A DNA stretch of 64,000 nucleotides from Gambelia wislizenii (taxonomy: Eukaryota; Chordata; Lepidosauria; Squamata; Crotaphytidae): assembly GCA_030847615.1 (NCBI GenBank), contig JAUMIR010000004.1, forward strand, positions 97,354,001 through 97,418,000, given 5' to 3'. Shown in pieces: positions 1 through 12,325 of the stretch (the stretch's first letter is position 1; every line of letters starts with the position of its first letter). Under the pieces are notes generated by a model that was not told where the DNA came from, did no database searches, and worked only from the letters and a program-made list of their open reading frames with translations. A program made the position numbers and the translations under genes.

Positions 1-1760
1 AGGCCTCTTGAGGCCTAGAAAGTGTAAGCAGAGCCTCTGAAATGTCAGAAAACATGGCAACATGGCTAACAAGTCTTCCCCACCATGAGGGACACTATTG
101 GCCATTTGGGGTAAAAATCACTATGGCCTCTAAACAGACCCTTGGTCTTGGGGCCACATGCAATCTGTGGGCCACATTTTGCCCATCCATGTCATGGGCC
201 TGTTATATATGTATATAAGAAATCACCTCCTCTTTTGTGTTCCACTATGATCTCTCTGGTGCATTAAAGCACTCCTTTATTTATCTCTCTCTAAATGGAA
301 GCCAGTAGCAAAGACACATAAAAAATATTTCCACCAGTTTTGGAGATCCTCTTTTCTTGGAAACATGGAAGAAAAAATTAACAAACAAAAAAAGATACTA
401 AGCTGGGCAAGATAAAATGTTTCATTCGAGAAAGTTTGGGATCAGCAAGGGATATTTTAGTAGTTGTATCAGAATACATTGTCCTATTACTTTTTGCCCC
501 CATTTTTTTAAGATGTCAAAAAAGAAACTGTAAGCATCACCTTAGAAATCAAGGGAATACGTTTTAAAAGTGGTTACAGTTATGACTGAGCCATAATGTC
601 TGAATTAAGGAGCCTTATATTTATAGGCCAGCAGCTTACATGCCTATTTTTTTTAAAAAAAGAGGGAAGTTCATGGTAACTTTTTAAAAATGTTTCTCAA
701 AGCCTCAACACAAAACAAAAGCATATAAGAAAATAAAACTTCACTCCCTGCTGGTTTGAACTGTGCAGCAAGCTGTTGCTGACACATACATTTACTTCAC
801 CATCAGAACACTTGCCTTCTCAACTGTGTGCTACAGTAATCCCCATCATTCTGCATCCTAAATTGTGTGTGTGTTTGTGTTTGTGTTGGGGGGGGGGCAT
901 TCAGTGGCAGGGGGAGGGGAACAAACAAACAATAGAGCACTATGATCCTTTTTTCTACAGTGGCCTCTTTTCCTACTCCCTAATCAGAAAGAACAAAGAA
1001 CAATTCTTAGCTCTGAAGCCATGGCAGTTTCAAAGCTATGATGAACAATGGGTGTGCTGTATTTAGGTGTATACATTTCCATGCAAAAATATATTGGACC
1101 CAATTCAGAGAATTTTGTGTCTTAGAGTGGGCTGCATTAATCTTACTGTATAAGAAGATCTCCTCTGTCAAAGAGATGGCTAGTGCTGTGAGCTTTCATA
1201 GCCGAACAGGAGAAGAAAGTGTTCTTTCCTCCTACCCCAAAAATGTATGGACCCATCTGTTTGGCAGCAGGCACACTGACACTGCAGGAGCACATTTCAA
1301 TCTTAAATCTGTCAACGGGGCTTTTTCCCTCCACACAGCATCTCTTTGAACCAATCACAGCCTTAACACAATTCACATACAGAAGTTTATTTCAGTGTAC
1401 AAATTGTGCCAGCTAAATGAGGGCAAAGTAATCTCATAGGCTCAGCCATAAAGTTATCAAGTCAGCTCATTTTAGAAAAAGATCTCCCTATTACACAATG
1501 TTAGGACTTACAGGGTTCCGTAGCTAATACAGAACATGAAAGGCTCGGAGTCATTTCAACTGTAGCCACTGTTTCAGCCTAGCCTGAGAAATCAGATGCT
1601 CTTATCCTCTGTTAGAGGACAGGTGATAATGCATCTTTAGCTTCATTTTTTTCCCTTCCACCTACAACTTCTTACAGAGTTGTGCCACGCTGGATGGCAG
1701 TCCTTTAAAAGAGCATTTTTGTGCGTATATACCAGAGAGCTGAAGGGCCTAAATACCCAA

Positions 1761-1961
1761 AAGGCACCAGATCCTATGATCTTGGAAAGTAAGCATGGTT
1801 GGCTCTGGTTAATACTTGGATGGGCAACCACCAACAAATACCAGGTCCTGTAGGCGATATTTCAGAGGAAGGAACTGGCCAAGCCACCTGTGAGTATTCC
1901 TTGCCTAAGAAAACCCTATGAAATTCATGGAGTCACCATGTCAACATGTGACTTGCTGGGG
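1761..1961 (+). repeat. SINE with 5S rRNA-derived head
   Basis: Positions about 1766-1857 align along their length with vertebrate 5S rRNA, including the segments GGAAAGTAAGCATGG and GGTTAATACTTGGATGGG and the terminal CTGTAGGC. The internal pol III promoter region of 5S rRNA lies in this stretch. The following body, from TATTTCAGAGGAAGGAAC to about 1961, is shared with the minus-strand copy at 18761-18950. The copy is too diverged to be a functional 5S gene, and the non-5S body marks it as a retroposed SINE. Confidence 0.82.
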
Positions 1962-2195
1962 TAAAAATGAAAGGACCAAGAAGCCTCATGTGCATATAGC
2001 CACCATGCATATACTTTTATATGGTGTTCTATACTCGCAGATTTATGGGCTGAATTGTACCTTGTTTCCAATCTCAGTATCACTTTGGGGGAAATTTCTG
2101 GGATTGCTATTGAGCTTGAATATAAGGGATGCCTTGTTTTGAAATGCATGTTTTTTTTTCTTTTTTTGCTAGAGATATGGTACCATAGCAAAGAA

Positions 2196-2425
2196 TATTC
2201 CACCTAAACATTAGGAAGAGCTTCCTGATGGTAAGAGCTGTTCGACGGTGGAACGCGCTGCCTCAGAGTGTGGTGGAGCCTCCATCTTTGGAGGTTTTTA
2301 AACAGAGGCTGGATGGCCATCTGTCAGGCATACTTTGATTGTGTGTTCCTGCATGGCAGGGGGTTGGACTGGATGTTCTTTGTGGTCTCTATCAATCTAT
2401 AGAATCTATCATTCTATGTAATTGA
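2196..2425 (+). mobile_element. CR1 LINE, 5'-truncated 3' end
   Basis: The sequence reads like the end of a CR1 ORF2 and 3' UTR: TTAGGAAGAGCTTCCTGATG, then GGTGGAACGCGCTGCCTCAG, then GGGGGTTGGACTGGATG and a tail of short ATTCTAT-type repeats. CR1 copies are usually 5'-truncated, as here. It lies in FAF1 intron 3 on the strand opposite to the gene. Confidence 0.85.
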
Positions 2426-2869
2426 ATAGTGACCAAGAGGCAGTAGGGGCAGTCAAAAGAGACAGTTGTGGAGCTGCATGTAAAACTGCTGAGAGCACAT
2501 CCATCCTATGTACCAAGCTCAGTGGATGTTGTTTTGTTGCCATTTTGAGCAGTAACATCCATTACTGTACAGTAAGATAATAGTAATTATAAAAGATTCT
2601 GAGCACAATGGCATTTGTCCACTTGAAATATCCAGAGTATTTCATTACATTGTATTTGTATCTAACGAACAGACAATCAATACTTGTTCTCTGCAAAACA
2701 TTTTACAACACAATGCTATAAACTGGGGGAGTGGGGGGGGCAGGAATCTTATGCATTTATTTCATTTTTCTATTAGTTGCTTTTTGTGACCAAGGCTTCA
2801 CAAAGCACCAGGCACACACACACAAAAAACCAAACATACAATCAGGTAGCATATATAAGCAAAAAGGGA

Positions 2870-3100
2870 TACAATTGGCCCTCTGTATCCACAGGTTCTG
2901 CATCCACAGATTCAACCAACCATGGCTTGAAAATATTGGGGGGCGGGGTCCAAAAAGCAAACCTTGCTGTTTGCCATCTTATATAAGGGATACCATTTTA
3001 CTACACCATTGCATATAATGGGACTTGAGCATCCATGGATTTTGGTATCCACAGGGCGGTCCAGGAACCAAACCCCAGTAGATACTGAGGGCCCACTGTA
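2870..3100 (-). mobile_element. Tigger-like (pogo-type) MITE
   Basis: Terminal inverted repeats of the type CAATTGGCCCTCTGTATCC and its complement near TGAGGGCCCACTG enclose about 230 bp, with TA at both ends (2870-2871 and 3099-3100). Inside is the recurrent motif meaning 'precise price' in this family: GGTTTGGTTCC-type and TATATAATGGGACTTGAG. The same family recurs at 12.1, 19.0, 34.3, 41.3 and 58.9 kb. No transposase is present, so it is non-autonomous. Confidence 0.75.
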
Positions 3101-3584
3101 CAGCTAAATAGACACATAAAGGGGAAAAAACATTTTGAGTTAAACATTTCTCTTGGAAACGCAGTAGTAAAATGCTACCCAGTACCTAAGGACCAAACAA
3201 AATTTAACTGAGAATTACACAACTGCAGGCCCACCACTACCTTATGCACCCACTAATTTAACTGATTTTAATTTGGGAATTGTGCTACTAAATGAGAACC
3301 AATAATTTCACTTGAGGATATCTAAGAAAAGCAACTTTTAAGACTGAAAGATACACTACATCTGACTGTGAATCTAGAAGATCTACTTTGCTAAGACATT
3401 AAAATATCTTCCTTATATTGCTTAAATGGAAACTTCAAATTCAGAAGACAGCATAGCAAGCAATAATAAATCTACAACATGATTCAGGAATGATCAGTGG
3501 CAAAATATAAGTTCACCAGTAGTAGAAATAGTTGGATTCACAGTCTTTCTAGCATAACTATTGGGGGAGGGGATCGCCACTTAC

Positions 3585-3631
3585 CTTTGTAAAATGCCAT
3601 TTTCTTGGGGTATAACACCATTTATAGCTGC
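3585..3631 (-). CDS. FAF1: FAF1 coding exon 3 (47 nt, UBA domain end)
   Basis: This 47-nt exon is too short for ordinary ORF listing. On the minus strand an acceptor (TCTTTGCAG) precedes GCAGCTATAAATGG and a consensus donor GTAAGT follows ACAAAG. It encodes AAINGVIPQENGILQ plus two bases of the next codon. That peptide directly continues exon 2 as in vertebrate FAF1, where it closes the UBA (ubiquitin-binding) domain. Exon 2 ends on a whole codon, so the join is in frame; this exon ends in phase 2. FAF1 is an adaptor that binds polyubiquitin through UBA and p97/VCP through its C-terminal UBX domain, which lies outside the window. Confidence 0.93.
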
Positions 3632-4244
3632 CTGCAAAGAAAGCATACAGCATTTTAATCTGTCTACATATATGATAAGTGAAAATGTGTGTTTAAATTG
3701 AAGTGTTGCTCAGGTTATAGTGGTATCTGCCAACTGAATACAAAAACTCCCATTCCCACTACACCAGACTCCTGTTTCAAACAGCAGAGGACATTCTCTA
3801 CTCCCCTCTGCAGAAGTCTCCTCTGCTGGCAGATACTGTTCCCTCATCTGGATGTTGCCAAGTGTTTAATGTTGTTCTCTAACATTAGAACAACTAAGCA
3901 AAACTGGGCCAGACAAGAGATGGATGAAAAGACTACATAGGAACCAAATTTGCAGTATTTCCAGATTCTTGAAGATAGAAAGCAATAAAGTAGTGAACAG
4001 GGCTCACTTTATGTGGGGGCTGGGGAAGGATCATTCTACTTATACAGAACACAGGACACTTCCTCTCACCATTTCCTTTTAGAGGTCCTTTCCTTTCTAT
4101 ATTGCACACAGGGAAGCCTGTGCCTAACCCACATGGGTAGATGGGGCCACAGTGATGTACAGAACAAATAGGACAATAATATGCCACATGGTCCCTAGGA
4201 AAATAATCACATTCCAGTTTCTAGTGTTAAAATTTAGAATAATA

Positions 4245-4430
4245 TTTACTGTAGAATTACAGAATTTTAGAGTTAAGTGACCAAAAGGGCCATCTAATAG
4301 TCTAATCACCTGCCATGCAGGAATACACAACTAAAGCAGTTGTGAAAGATCTCCATCTAACCTCTGTTTAAAGACCTTCAAAGAAGGAGAGTCTATCACC
4401 CTTCATGACAGTCACTTCCACATACTTATA
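4245..4430 (-). mobile_element. CR1 LINE 3' fragment, diverged
   Basis: The order of motifs is that of a minus-orientation CR1 3' end: AGAATTTTAGAGTTAAG, then GGGCCATCTAATAGTC, then CTGCCATGCAGGAA, then AACCTCTGTTTAAAGACC. These are recognisable but diverged versions of the classic CR1 tail. No ORF survives. Confidence 0.65.
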
Positions 4431-5614
4431 CATTATCTCAGTATGCCTGAAAGTAAATTTTAGTAAGTCTATGTGCAGATGTGCATCAGGTTTAATTGTT
4501 TAGTAACAGACACACAGGTGTCACCTTTCAGTCTTCTCTTCTCCAACCTAAACATACCCAGCTCCCTAAGTTACTTACTGGGTAACCTTGGGCCTGTCAC
4601 TCTCTCAGCCTAATCTGTTTTACGAAGACATTGTGATAAAAGAGGACATGGAGAGGATAGAATCAAGAGATAAAAGTCTAAAGACAAATACAGTAATTTC
4701 AATAACAGTTCAGTTTCTCTTCATCGATGGCTTCGCTAAGAAGAAAAATAAAGAATAGTGTTGTCATTTAAAGGCTCATAGTTTTGGTGATTATGCGAGT
4801 CCCACTGAAACATACAAAGAAAAAAAATGCTATCTTTTATTGAACCATACAGTACCTTAATCATACTGCTTTTTTTAATTTCACAAAATTCTTCAAATAG
4901 AATGAGTACACAAATGATGGAAAGAAGTGGTGGAACACACACAAACATAACATAAAATGGAAATGAAGTACTGTAAATTGTCAAGTCTCTAAACTACCTT
5001 ACAAATATGTCAGAGCCATTCTTTGGAAATTCAAACAAAGGGCTTTGAACACTCAAGAGAACCACCATGTAGATACAAAATATTATAAATATTATTTATA
5101 TATTACATTTTCATCTCACCTTTCCACTTAAAAAAAAAATCCCAGGCAGCTACCTCAGAGAAAAAAATTAAAGTTTAAGACCACGAAAATCAACATGAGC
5201 AGAAAGCATCTAAACAATTTGAAATTACACAGGAGAGTGGGAAGTGACCATAACTCTGAGGGGAGTGTATTCCACAGTCTGCGAGGAAACACAAGAGAAA
5301 GACCATTCCCATGTACCTGTCAAGTGGGCTTCTGCAAGTGATGATATCTTCATGAGGACCTCCATGAAGGTCTTATCACCCAGACTGGTTCATAATTTGA
5401 CAACTCACTCATTTGTCAATTGTATATCTTAGACACATCTCTGACATTTTAATAACGAAAATACTAGCTGTTTCTGTCATTTTTCTACATATACCTTTAA
5501 AGAGCACAACATCATCCCACCAACTGATCTCTTCCTAAAATACAAAATTTAGAGACAAATCTAAGCAGTTTTTTTCTAGGTTTACTATTAACATCCTAAA
5601 GGTTTGGCTTAACA

Positions 5615-6700
5615 TTTGTTGTTTTATTGTTAACTACCATCAAGTCGACTTCAGCTTATGTCGAACCTATGAATGACAGACCTCCAAGTCACCCGATCCT
5701 TAACAACCCAGCTCAGGTCTCAAGATTCAAGGCCATAGATTCCTTGACTGAGTCAATCCATCTGGAATGAGGTCTTCCTCTTTTCCTACTGCCTTATCCC
5801 TTACCCAGTATTATTGTCTTTTCTAGTGAATCATGTCTTCTCATGATATGACTAAAGTACAACAGTCTCAGTTTAGTCATCTTGGCTTCTAGGGAAGAGT
5901 TCAAGCTTGATTTGCTCTAGGCTCCACTGATTTGTCTTTTTAGCAGTCCATGGTATCTGTAGCTCTTCTCTTAGCACCATATTTGAAATGAGTTGATTTT
6001 CTTCCTGTCAGCTTTCTTAACTGTCCAGCTTTCACAACAATACATTGAAATGGGAAATACAATGGCATGGACAATCCTAGCTTTAGCATTCAGTGATATA
6101 TCTTGATGCTTAAGGATCTTGTCTAGTTCTTTCATAGCTGTCCTTCCAAGTCCTAGTGTTATGATTTCTTGACTGCAGTCTCCATTCTGATTAATGACTG
6201 AGCCAAGGTATGTAAAATTGTGAACTATTTCATCATCTACTTTAAAGTGATGACTCTGTAGCTGGAGCATAAACTTGGATTTAACATTATATTGGTTGGT
6301 TTTCTCTGAAGTCTTATTGATATTATTCAGTCAGGCTTTGCATTATATCATTTGACTGCTTTTGCTACATCTCTCCTTGTTATTAATGCCACCCCATTTC
6401 TTCTTAGATTTTCATTTCCTTAGTCAAACACTGTGTAATTATCTGACTCAACCTGTCCCATTCCTGTCTACTTTAAGCTCGCTCACTCCAAGTACTGCAA
6501 TGTTGATACATTCCATTTCTTGTTTTACTATGTCTAGCTTCCCCTGATTCATGCCTCTCACATTCCATGTGCCTATTATATATGTGTTGTGCAGCTTTGG
6601 ACTTTCCTTTCACTTCTGAGCATGTCAATAGCTGAATATCTTTTTGGCTTGAGTCCAGTTGTGTCATTAGCCACAGCTCTACTCATAGTTGCCCTCTGTT
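5615..6700 (-). mobile_element. RTE-BovB LINE copy, internally deleted
   Basis: Read on the minus strand, the 3' end at about 5618 carries a BovB-type terminus (TAAGCTGAAGTCGACTTGAT, then AACAA repeats). The 5971-6270 ORF matches the C-terminal reverse transcriptase region (FTYLGSVINQNGDCSQEI; MYCCESWTVKKADRKK). The next upstream sequence is not the RT core. From about 6290 it switches directly to the endonuclease region, and 6473-6700 encodes the BovB N-terminus in two frames. Several kilobases of EN-C/RT-core are therefore missing. It lies antisense-free within FAF1 intron 2, on the same strand as the gene, and is a dead copy. Confidence 0.88.
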
Positions 6701-8059
6701 GTACCCCAGTAGCTCACTGAGTGCCATCTGTTAATATTTAACAGATATCAAATATGGTTTGTTTTCTTTAAAAAGAGATGTTTGTGCAAAGAACATGAAA
6801 TGGCACTAAAATAACTGCATACTTACTGCAAAAGGTGGAACACCCCTAAAAGTAGCAGCTTGGATTAATAACACTAACATTTACTAAGTTCAGCTGTAAA
6901 AACATGAGGTTCCTTTTCATGCTGAAACACTGAAGGTACATACTTTGATTCCCAACAGGAACATAACATCCTCTGAAATGGTTTCGCTGGGCAATTAAAT
7001 CTTGGCTGTCAACTGCTCTCTTGATTGGCAATAATGATTAGAGACACATTTCAGTTTTGAAGAGAACACAGGATACAAGACTTTCAACTATCACTTGGAG
7101 CCAACGTGTATGACATGTTTCTTAGCCCATCTCACTGACAAGCTACATGTTTATTTTTGGCTTTTGAGAATCCCAAGTTGTAAGCACTGTTGTCAATAAT
7201 CAGGATTGAGCTTACTTCCAAGGGTAGCTGATGTTCTGACTGAAAAAAATAGATACACCTTGTCCTTAAGTGTGCATATATCTTGATGCATGTGCATGAA
7301 CATTAAAGCACTGCATAGTACATGGCATCTTCTTTCATACGCTGCAGCTACTAACAAATATTTCAAGCTATTAATGATGAATATTGAAAAATAAATGTAT
7401 ATGTGTTGAACCTAGATGTGATCAGACTACTCACTAAATTCATTAGAACTTAAATCAGTCATTATTACTGTATATTATGTAGCCCCAAGCATTTCAATAT
7501 GTTTACTCCAAGTGTGACTAATTCTGGAGTAAGGTTTAACTAAAGGCCACCCTACCAATTTTTATATAGGTAGCAAACAGGTATGTTACAGAATAAATAA
7601 ATATGACATACAGGATGCAGACTAGGCATTTCTGCAATGCATAACATGAAGACAGTGACTTCTAGCAGTGATAATCAGTAGGGAAATTCCGGTGATATAA
7701 ATATTAAATTAATAAATGTTCACCAGATGCACACAAAACAAGTTATACGATATTGTTATTTCTCTAGAAATAAATTTACTCTATGGCCTGCAGATCTTAT
7801 CATTAAATACTTCAAAATATATGTAACGATCCTTAGGGAATCACGTACTTTCAAGCTCCTTGGGCAAATCAATAAAAGCAAATCTTCCCACATCAACCTG
7901 AGGCAGCCAACTAGAGGGAGCATACACTATACCTCAGATTTCAAGGCTTTACAACATGAAGTTCATATCAAAGTATTTTCAGTTTGTAATGTGAAGTCAC
8001 ATTTACCTACTCTCTAGGTTCTATGTCAAATTCTTATTAGAGGATAGATATGCTAATGT

Positions 8060-9135
8060 TACCTTGTCAGTTGCTAAGTTCTTATCTGTGGTCATTAATA
8101 CCAGTGAGAGGAAAGTTAAAAGTGAAAAGGCAGTAATGGACTGGATGGGGGAAAACAAATTGAAGCTGAATCCAGACAAAATGGAGGTACTCACAGTAGC
8201 AGCCCCGAACCCAGGTACTGGGATACAATCTCCAGTCCTGGGCAGGGTCACACTCTCCTCCAAGGACTATGTTCGCAGTCTGGGGGTGCTCCTGGACCTG
8301 TTGCTCCAGATAGTGAATCAGGTAAATGCAACGGTCAGGAGTGCCTGTTATCAGCTTCGGTTGATATGCCAGCTGTGTCCTTTCCTGGAAGTTGGGGATC
8401 TTGAGACGTGGTACATGCTCTGGTAACCTCTCGTCTTGATTTCTATAATGCACTCTACATGGGGCTACCCTTGTGCTTGGTCTGGAAACTTCAATTAGTA
8501 CAGAATATGGTAGCCAGACTGGTCTTGGGTACATCCAGAAGAGACCAAATAACACTGATCTTAAGATCACTCCACTGGCTCCCCATTAGTTTCCGGGCCC
8601 AGTACAAGCTGTTGGTTATCACCTTTAAAGCCCTAAATGGCTTTGGTCCAACCTATCTTCGGGACCGCCTCCTTCCATATTATCCTCCCCGTGCACTCAG
8701 GTCCTCTGGGAGGAATTTGTTACAACCTTTAAAAACTAGGCTTTCTTCAATCTCCCAGAGGGCCTTTTTGGCTATCGCTACCAGATTATGGAACGGCCTG
8801 CCGGATGAGATCCGTCATATCACCACCCTAAACAGCATTTAAAAAGCTCTTAAGATGGATCTCTTCTGGCAGGCCTTTGCTTAATAGATACCCGACCATC
8901 AAAAAAGGAAATCTAGCTTGTCCCGATCTCGCCACGTCCAGTGTCCATTGTTCATTTTTATTCTTTATTTTTTTATTTTTAAAGTATGTTTTAATTCCTA
9001 AATTATTTAATTGTATTTTAAGGGGAGTGGGATTGAGGTGTTGGATGTATATTTTAATTGTTATAAGCCACCCCTATTGTGTTTCGTAGAGGGGCGGGAT
9101 ATAATAAATTTTATTATTAATATTATTATTATTAG
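8060..9135 (+). mobile_element. L2-clade LINE, 5'-truncated RT C-terminus and 3' UTR
   Basis: Two overlapping frames encode the end of an L2-type reverse transcriptase: NKLKLNPDKMEVLTV and VRSLGVLLDLLLQ in 8064-8426, then LVTSRLDFYNALYMGLPLC, HWLPISFRAQYKLLVITFKA and RLWNGLPDEIRH in 8408-8842. A frameshift near 8410 separates them. The protein is closely related to the more intact copy at 28250-29945. The 3' UTR ends in a short ATT-type tail near 9100-9135, as L2 elements do. Confidence 0.88.
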
Positions 9136-9270
9136 TTGGCCTAAGCTCCAAAAAGTCTACCAATAAGTATCCTAATTTTACTGATTTTTGTATATATGGA
9201 TGCCAACCTGGTTTTATGTATTAATGTACATCTTGTTCATTATTTGTTGGGTCTCTGGACTGTATGAATA

Positions 9271-9298
9271 AGTTGTTGTTGTTGTTGTTGTTGTTGTT
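9271..9298. repeat. (GTT)n microsatellite
   Basis: About nine perfect GTT units follow unremarkable AT-rich sequence just after the L2 tail. Confidence 0.95.
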
Positions 9299-9299
9299 A

Positions 9300-9471
9300 C
9301 CTACTTTCTAGGCATTTTCTAGGTCCTCTAGTGTGATTCTATGGTATGTCCACCGGACGTTGGGCGGAAAATAATTCATTTCAACAGGATTCGCTATTAT
9401 CCATGGTTTCACGTATCCACGGTAAGTCCAGGTACACATCCCCTGCGAATACGGGGGGGACAACCTGTATA
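9300..9471 (-). mobile_element. Tigger-like MITE, left-truncated
   Basis: It shares TCTATGGTATGT, CTATCCATGGTTTCAC and GTAAGTCCAG, and ends in GGGACAACCTGTA, with the complete copy at 35124-35368. The left terminal repeat is missing. Confidence 0.6.
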
Positions 9472-10239
9472 TCTGAACAAGTATATATACAGTGTGAACA
9501 CACACAATGTAATATGTGAACACTCCTATATTTTACTTGCCACATAGCCTTTCACCAAGGTAATAAGGAGTTCTGGGATAGAGCCCCTGCTAGCAGAGCC
9601 TCTCTTCTCTGGTGGAAGGGTTCCTTTGCCACATTCTAACTGTATGCAGATGACTATCTGGCTTATTCTATTCATTTACTGGAACTGTCCCCACAGGTTT
9701 CAATAGGACTTAATCGCAAACAAATAGGCCTATCTTTTCAGCCTCACCCTTATACTGCAATGCCAAATGTTCCTGCAAAATTCAAATAATATTATGGTAG
9801 CTGATGTGTAGTAATCCTGCACTGCAACACTCCCATCACAAGAATTTATTTGCTTAACAAGACTTCAGACTCAGAGGAGAGATTAATATATTTTCACACA
9901 ATTGGATTGCTAAAGAGCAGTATGATTTTGATTTACTTTAGTGTCATAGCTTGAAAGCCTTGACAAAAGAGCACGCAAGTCTGTATGCAGCAAAATAATA
10001 ACTTTAAAAGAATTTATGCCGAGCTTTCATCGTCTATATAAAAATACTACATTTCAAAAGCCATGAATATCAACCCATGCTTTTTAAAAGGGGGCAGGGA
10101 ACGCAATGAAATTTCCCCACACATTTCTTTACTTTCTGATTTTGGGACACCATTTAAATAAATGAAAATACCTTAAAGCTACTTCATCGCACTCTGTATA
10201 ACATGCTTCCTAGCCGAGGTTTTAAGCTTTGTACACTGA

Positions 10240-10580
10240 AAATATGAATTTGTGATGAGAAATGCCAAATGAAAAGGTGGAGGGAAATGTTAGTTGCAGG
10301 CTGCCAAGCACTTCTGTACTCTCAGGTGCTGCCTTTTGTGTAGACTATGAGCACAAAGAACTCTCTATTACAAGAAATAGAGTAGCTTCTTCATAAAAAG
10401 AAATTGACATTTATTAGCCTCGCTGCTTGCTTGATGACTCTGCATTTCTTGCTGGCAGCTGTGCAAGGATAATAGAAGTAGAAAGAGTTCATTACTGCAG
10501 TAATGAAATTTCAGCTACTATTTAGATAAGGTTGCACATGCTGCTTACATTACTTTCACAAAGCTGACACCAAGCCTACC
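10240..10580. other. Candidate conserved non-coding stretch
   Basis: I see no repeat family, microsatellite or ORF here, although the surrounding intron is full of them. The stretch includes a perfect 16-bp palindrome, CATTACTGCAGTAATG (10490-10505), next to TAATGAAATTTCAGCTAC and GATAAGG-type motifs. Such composition is typical of homeodomain/GATA-bound enhancers. This is inference from texture only; conservation cannot be tested here. Confidence 0.25.
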
Positions 10581-10610
10581 CGAATCCTAGCTCTAGCTCT
10601 GTTCTAATGC

Positions 10611-10611
10611 G

Positions 10612-10670
<59 letters not shown>

Positions 10671-10680
10671 CAGTATATAT
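10611..10680. repeat. (CT)n-(TA)n compound microsatellite
   Basis: A CT run of about 35 bp passes directly into a TA run of about 25 bp, interrupted only by CAGTATATAT at the end. Confidence 0.95.
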
Positions 10681-12084
10681 AAAATAGGCCACATGTTAAC
10701 TGAATATACTTGTTAAAAGCAAACAGAAAAGAAGTTAGGCTACACAAATGCTGCCAGCACCCTTATTTGCGTTATAATTTTCCTAAGAACACTTTGTAAA
10801 AAAACTTGGAGATCTGAACAAAACAAATGTTAAAAGGCATTTTAGGTTCAGGTCAGAGCCTATATAGGCATCTGACCACAGCCTAAATCCAATTGCTAGT
10901 CCCATCGAGAGCAGAACCACTGAATCAAAGAGATATCTATAAATGCTGACATCGTAACATTAGCAATAGATTCAGTGGGTTTATTTTGATGAGGACTCAC
11001 AATTGAATTTAGGTCATAATCCTTTCATCCAAATGCCTAAGTTACACAACAAGGTGGTCAAGAGCAAACTTCAAAGTGCCAGTCCTCTTTACCTGAGGGT
11101 TCAGCCTGGCTGCCTTCACCCTCTGTTACTACCACCTCAACTTCTATGGTTCCCTTAGTTCTTTTTGCCTGAACCAGGGATGTACCTTTTATCCCAAATG
11201 TGTGGATTGTGTGGTGTTTCTATGGTAGATAGTAAAGGTTGATGAATGGCCAAGAGTCTGTAGCTCTTGTAAAACATAGGGTAACTTTACTGAAGGGAAT
11301 AAAATGTACAGTAACTTGGAAATCTTTTGCTTATAATGGTTCACTTGCTGAGCAGACTGTCTCTTTTCAGTAACAACGCATAATACTAACCCAACGTAAA
11401 AGTCCTAGCAGATTATTCTTGGATCTTTATAATATCCTCCCTTGTCCCTCAGACTCATTCATTCTTTGTTCAATCAACTTTCTCATTCAGGCTTCCAACC
11501 CCCTACACACAACCTTATTAAATTCCAACCTCAAACGTACAGTACACACACCGAGCCTTCTGCTACAGTCCACTCACGCTCCCAGAACTAACTGAACTCC
11601 TGGCTAACTCTCACCCATGGCTTCAAACATACAGAAACCCCTCCAATTTCAGTCTCCTGCTTCGGGATTGGTTCCTTTCATACTCTCATCCCATTGGCTC
11701 ACCTTTCTGTCCATCACAGGTATGCCTTAGGGTACACCTCAGAAACTACTTGAAGACAAACAACAACAACTCAAGGTAATTCAGTGATTACTCCTTAACT
11801 CTAAAGGTGAAGTGCAAAAAGCATAGAAAAGTTTTCCCAATTCACTCTTAAAGAGGAAAAAAAATACTGGTTAAAAAAAAACTCATGGCATTGCCAAGGT
11901 ATATTTGCATAGCTAATCAGTCAAACTGCAAGTTGTAACCATATACAGAAGACAAATGACCCAGTTCATACCTCATATAAAACTTGATGGACCTTAATAC
12001 TAAGTGCTTTATAAAAGACATCAAAACATGATGTTGCCTACCAAATTTGAGATAATACTCCCCAAAATTGTACAAATTGACTTA

Positions 12085-12325
12085 TACAGTTGTCCCTTCA
12101 TATTTGCTGGGGTTTGGTTCCAGGAACCCCCCGCCCCTGTGGATACCAAAATCTGTGAATACTCAAGTCCCATTATATGCAATGGCATAGCAAAACGGTG
12201 TCCCTTATAGAAGATGGCAAAATCAAGGTTTGCTTTTTGGATTATTATTTTTTAAAGAATATGTTCAAGCTGTGAATACTTAAATCCATGGATACCAAAT
12301 CCGTGGATACAGAGGGACAATTGTG
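12085..12325 (+). mobile_element. Tigger-like MITE
   Basis: Ends are CAGTTGTCCCTTCATAT and, inverted, GAGGGACAATTG. The left end is flanked by TA; the right end has decayed. The body has GGTTTGGTTCCAGGAACC, TACTCAAGTCCCATTATATG and CAAGGTTTGCTTTTTGGATT, shared with the 19.0, 34.3 and 41.3 kb copies. No transposase. Confidence 0.78.

Larger units (their letters stand above)
1..3584 (-). other. FAF1: FAF1 intron 3 (partial, runs off left edge)
   Basis: This is the stretch downstream (minus sense) of the exon 3 splice donor. It holds a 5S-derived SINE, a CR1 3' end and a Tigger-like MITE, listed separately. I looked for the next FAF1 exon on the minus strand and saw none, so it should lie outside the window. 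Positions 1-1740 and 2430-2865 are AT-rich sequence in which I recognise no gene or repeat family. Confidence 0.8.

Noticed and set aside
1766..1857. 5S rRNA gene
   Set aside because: The sequence is diverged, lacks the normal start, and is fused to a SINE body found at a second locus; it is a SINE head.
1..3584. Further FAF1 exons downstream of exon 3
   Set aside because: I looked on the minus strand for the conserved SEYGGETIPG-type continuation and saw no match; the next exon is presumably outside the window.
8082..8570. Minus-strand 162-codon frame
   Set aside because: It is the antisense shadow of the L2 reverse transcriptase coding sequence.
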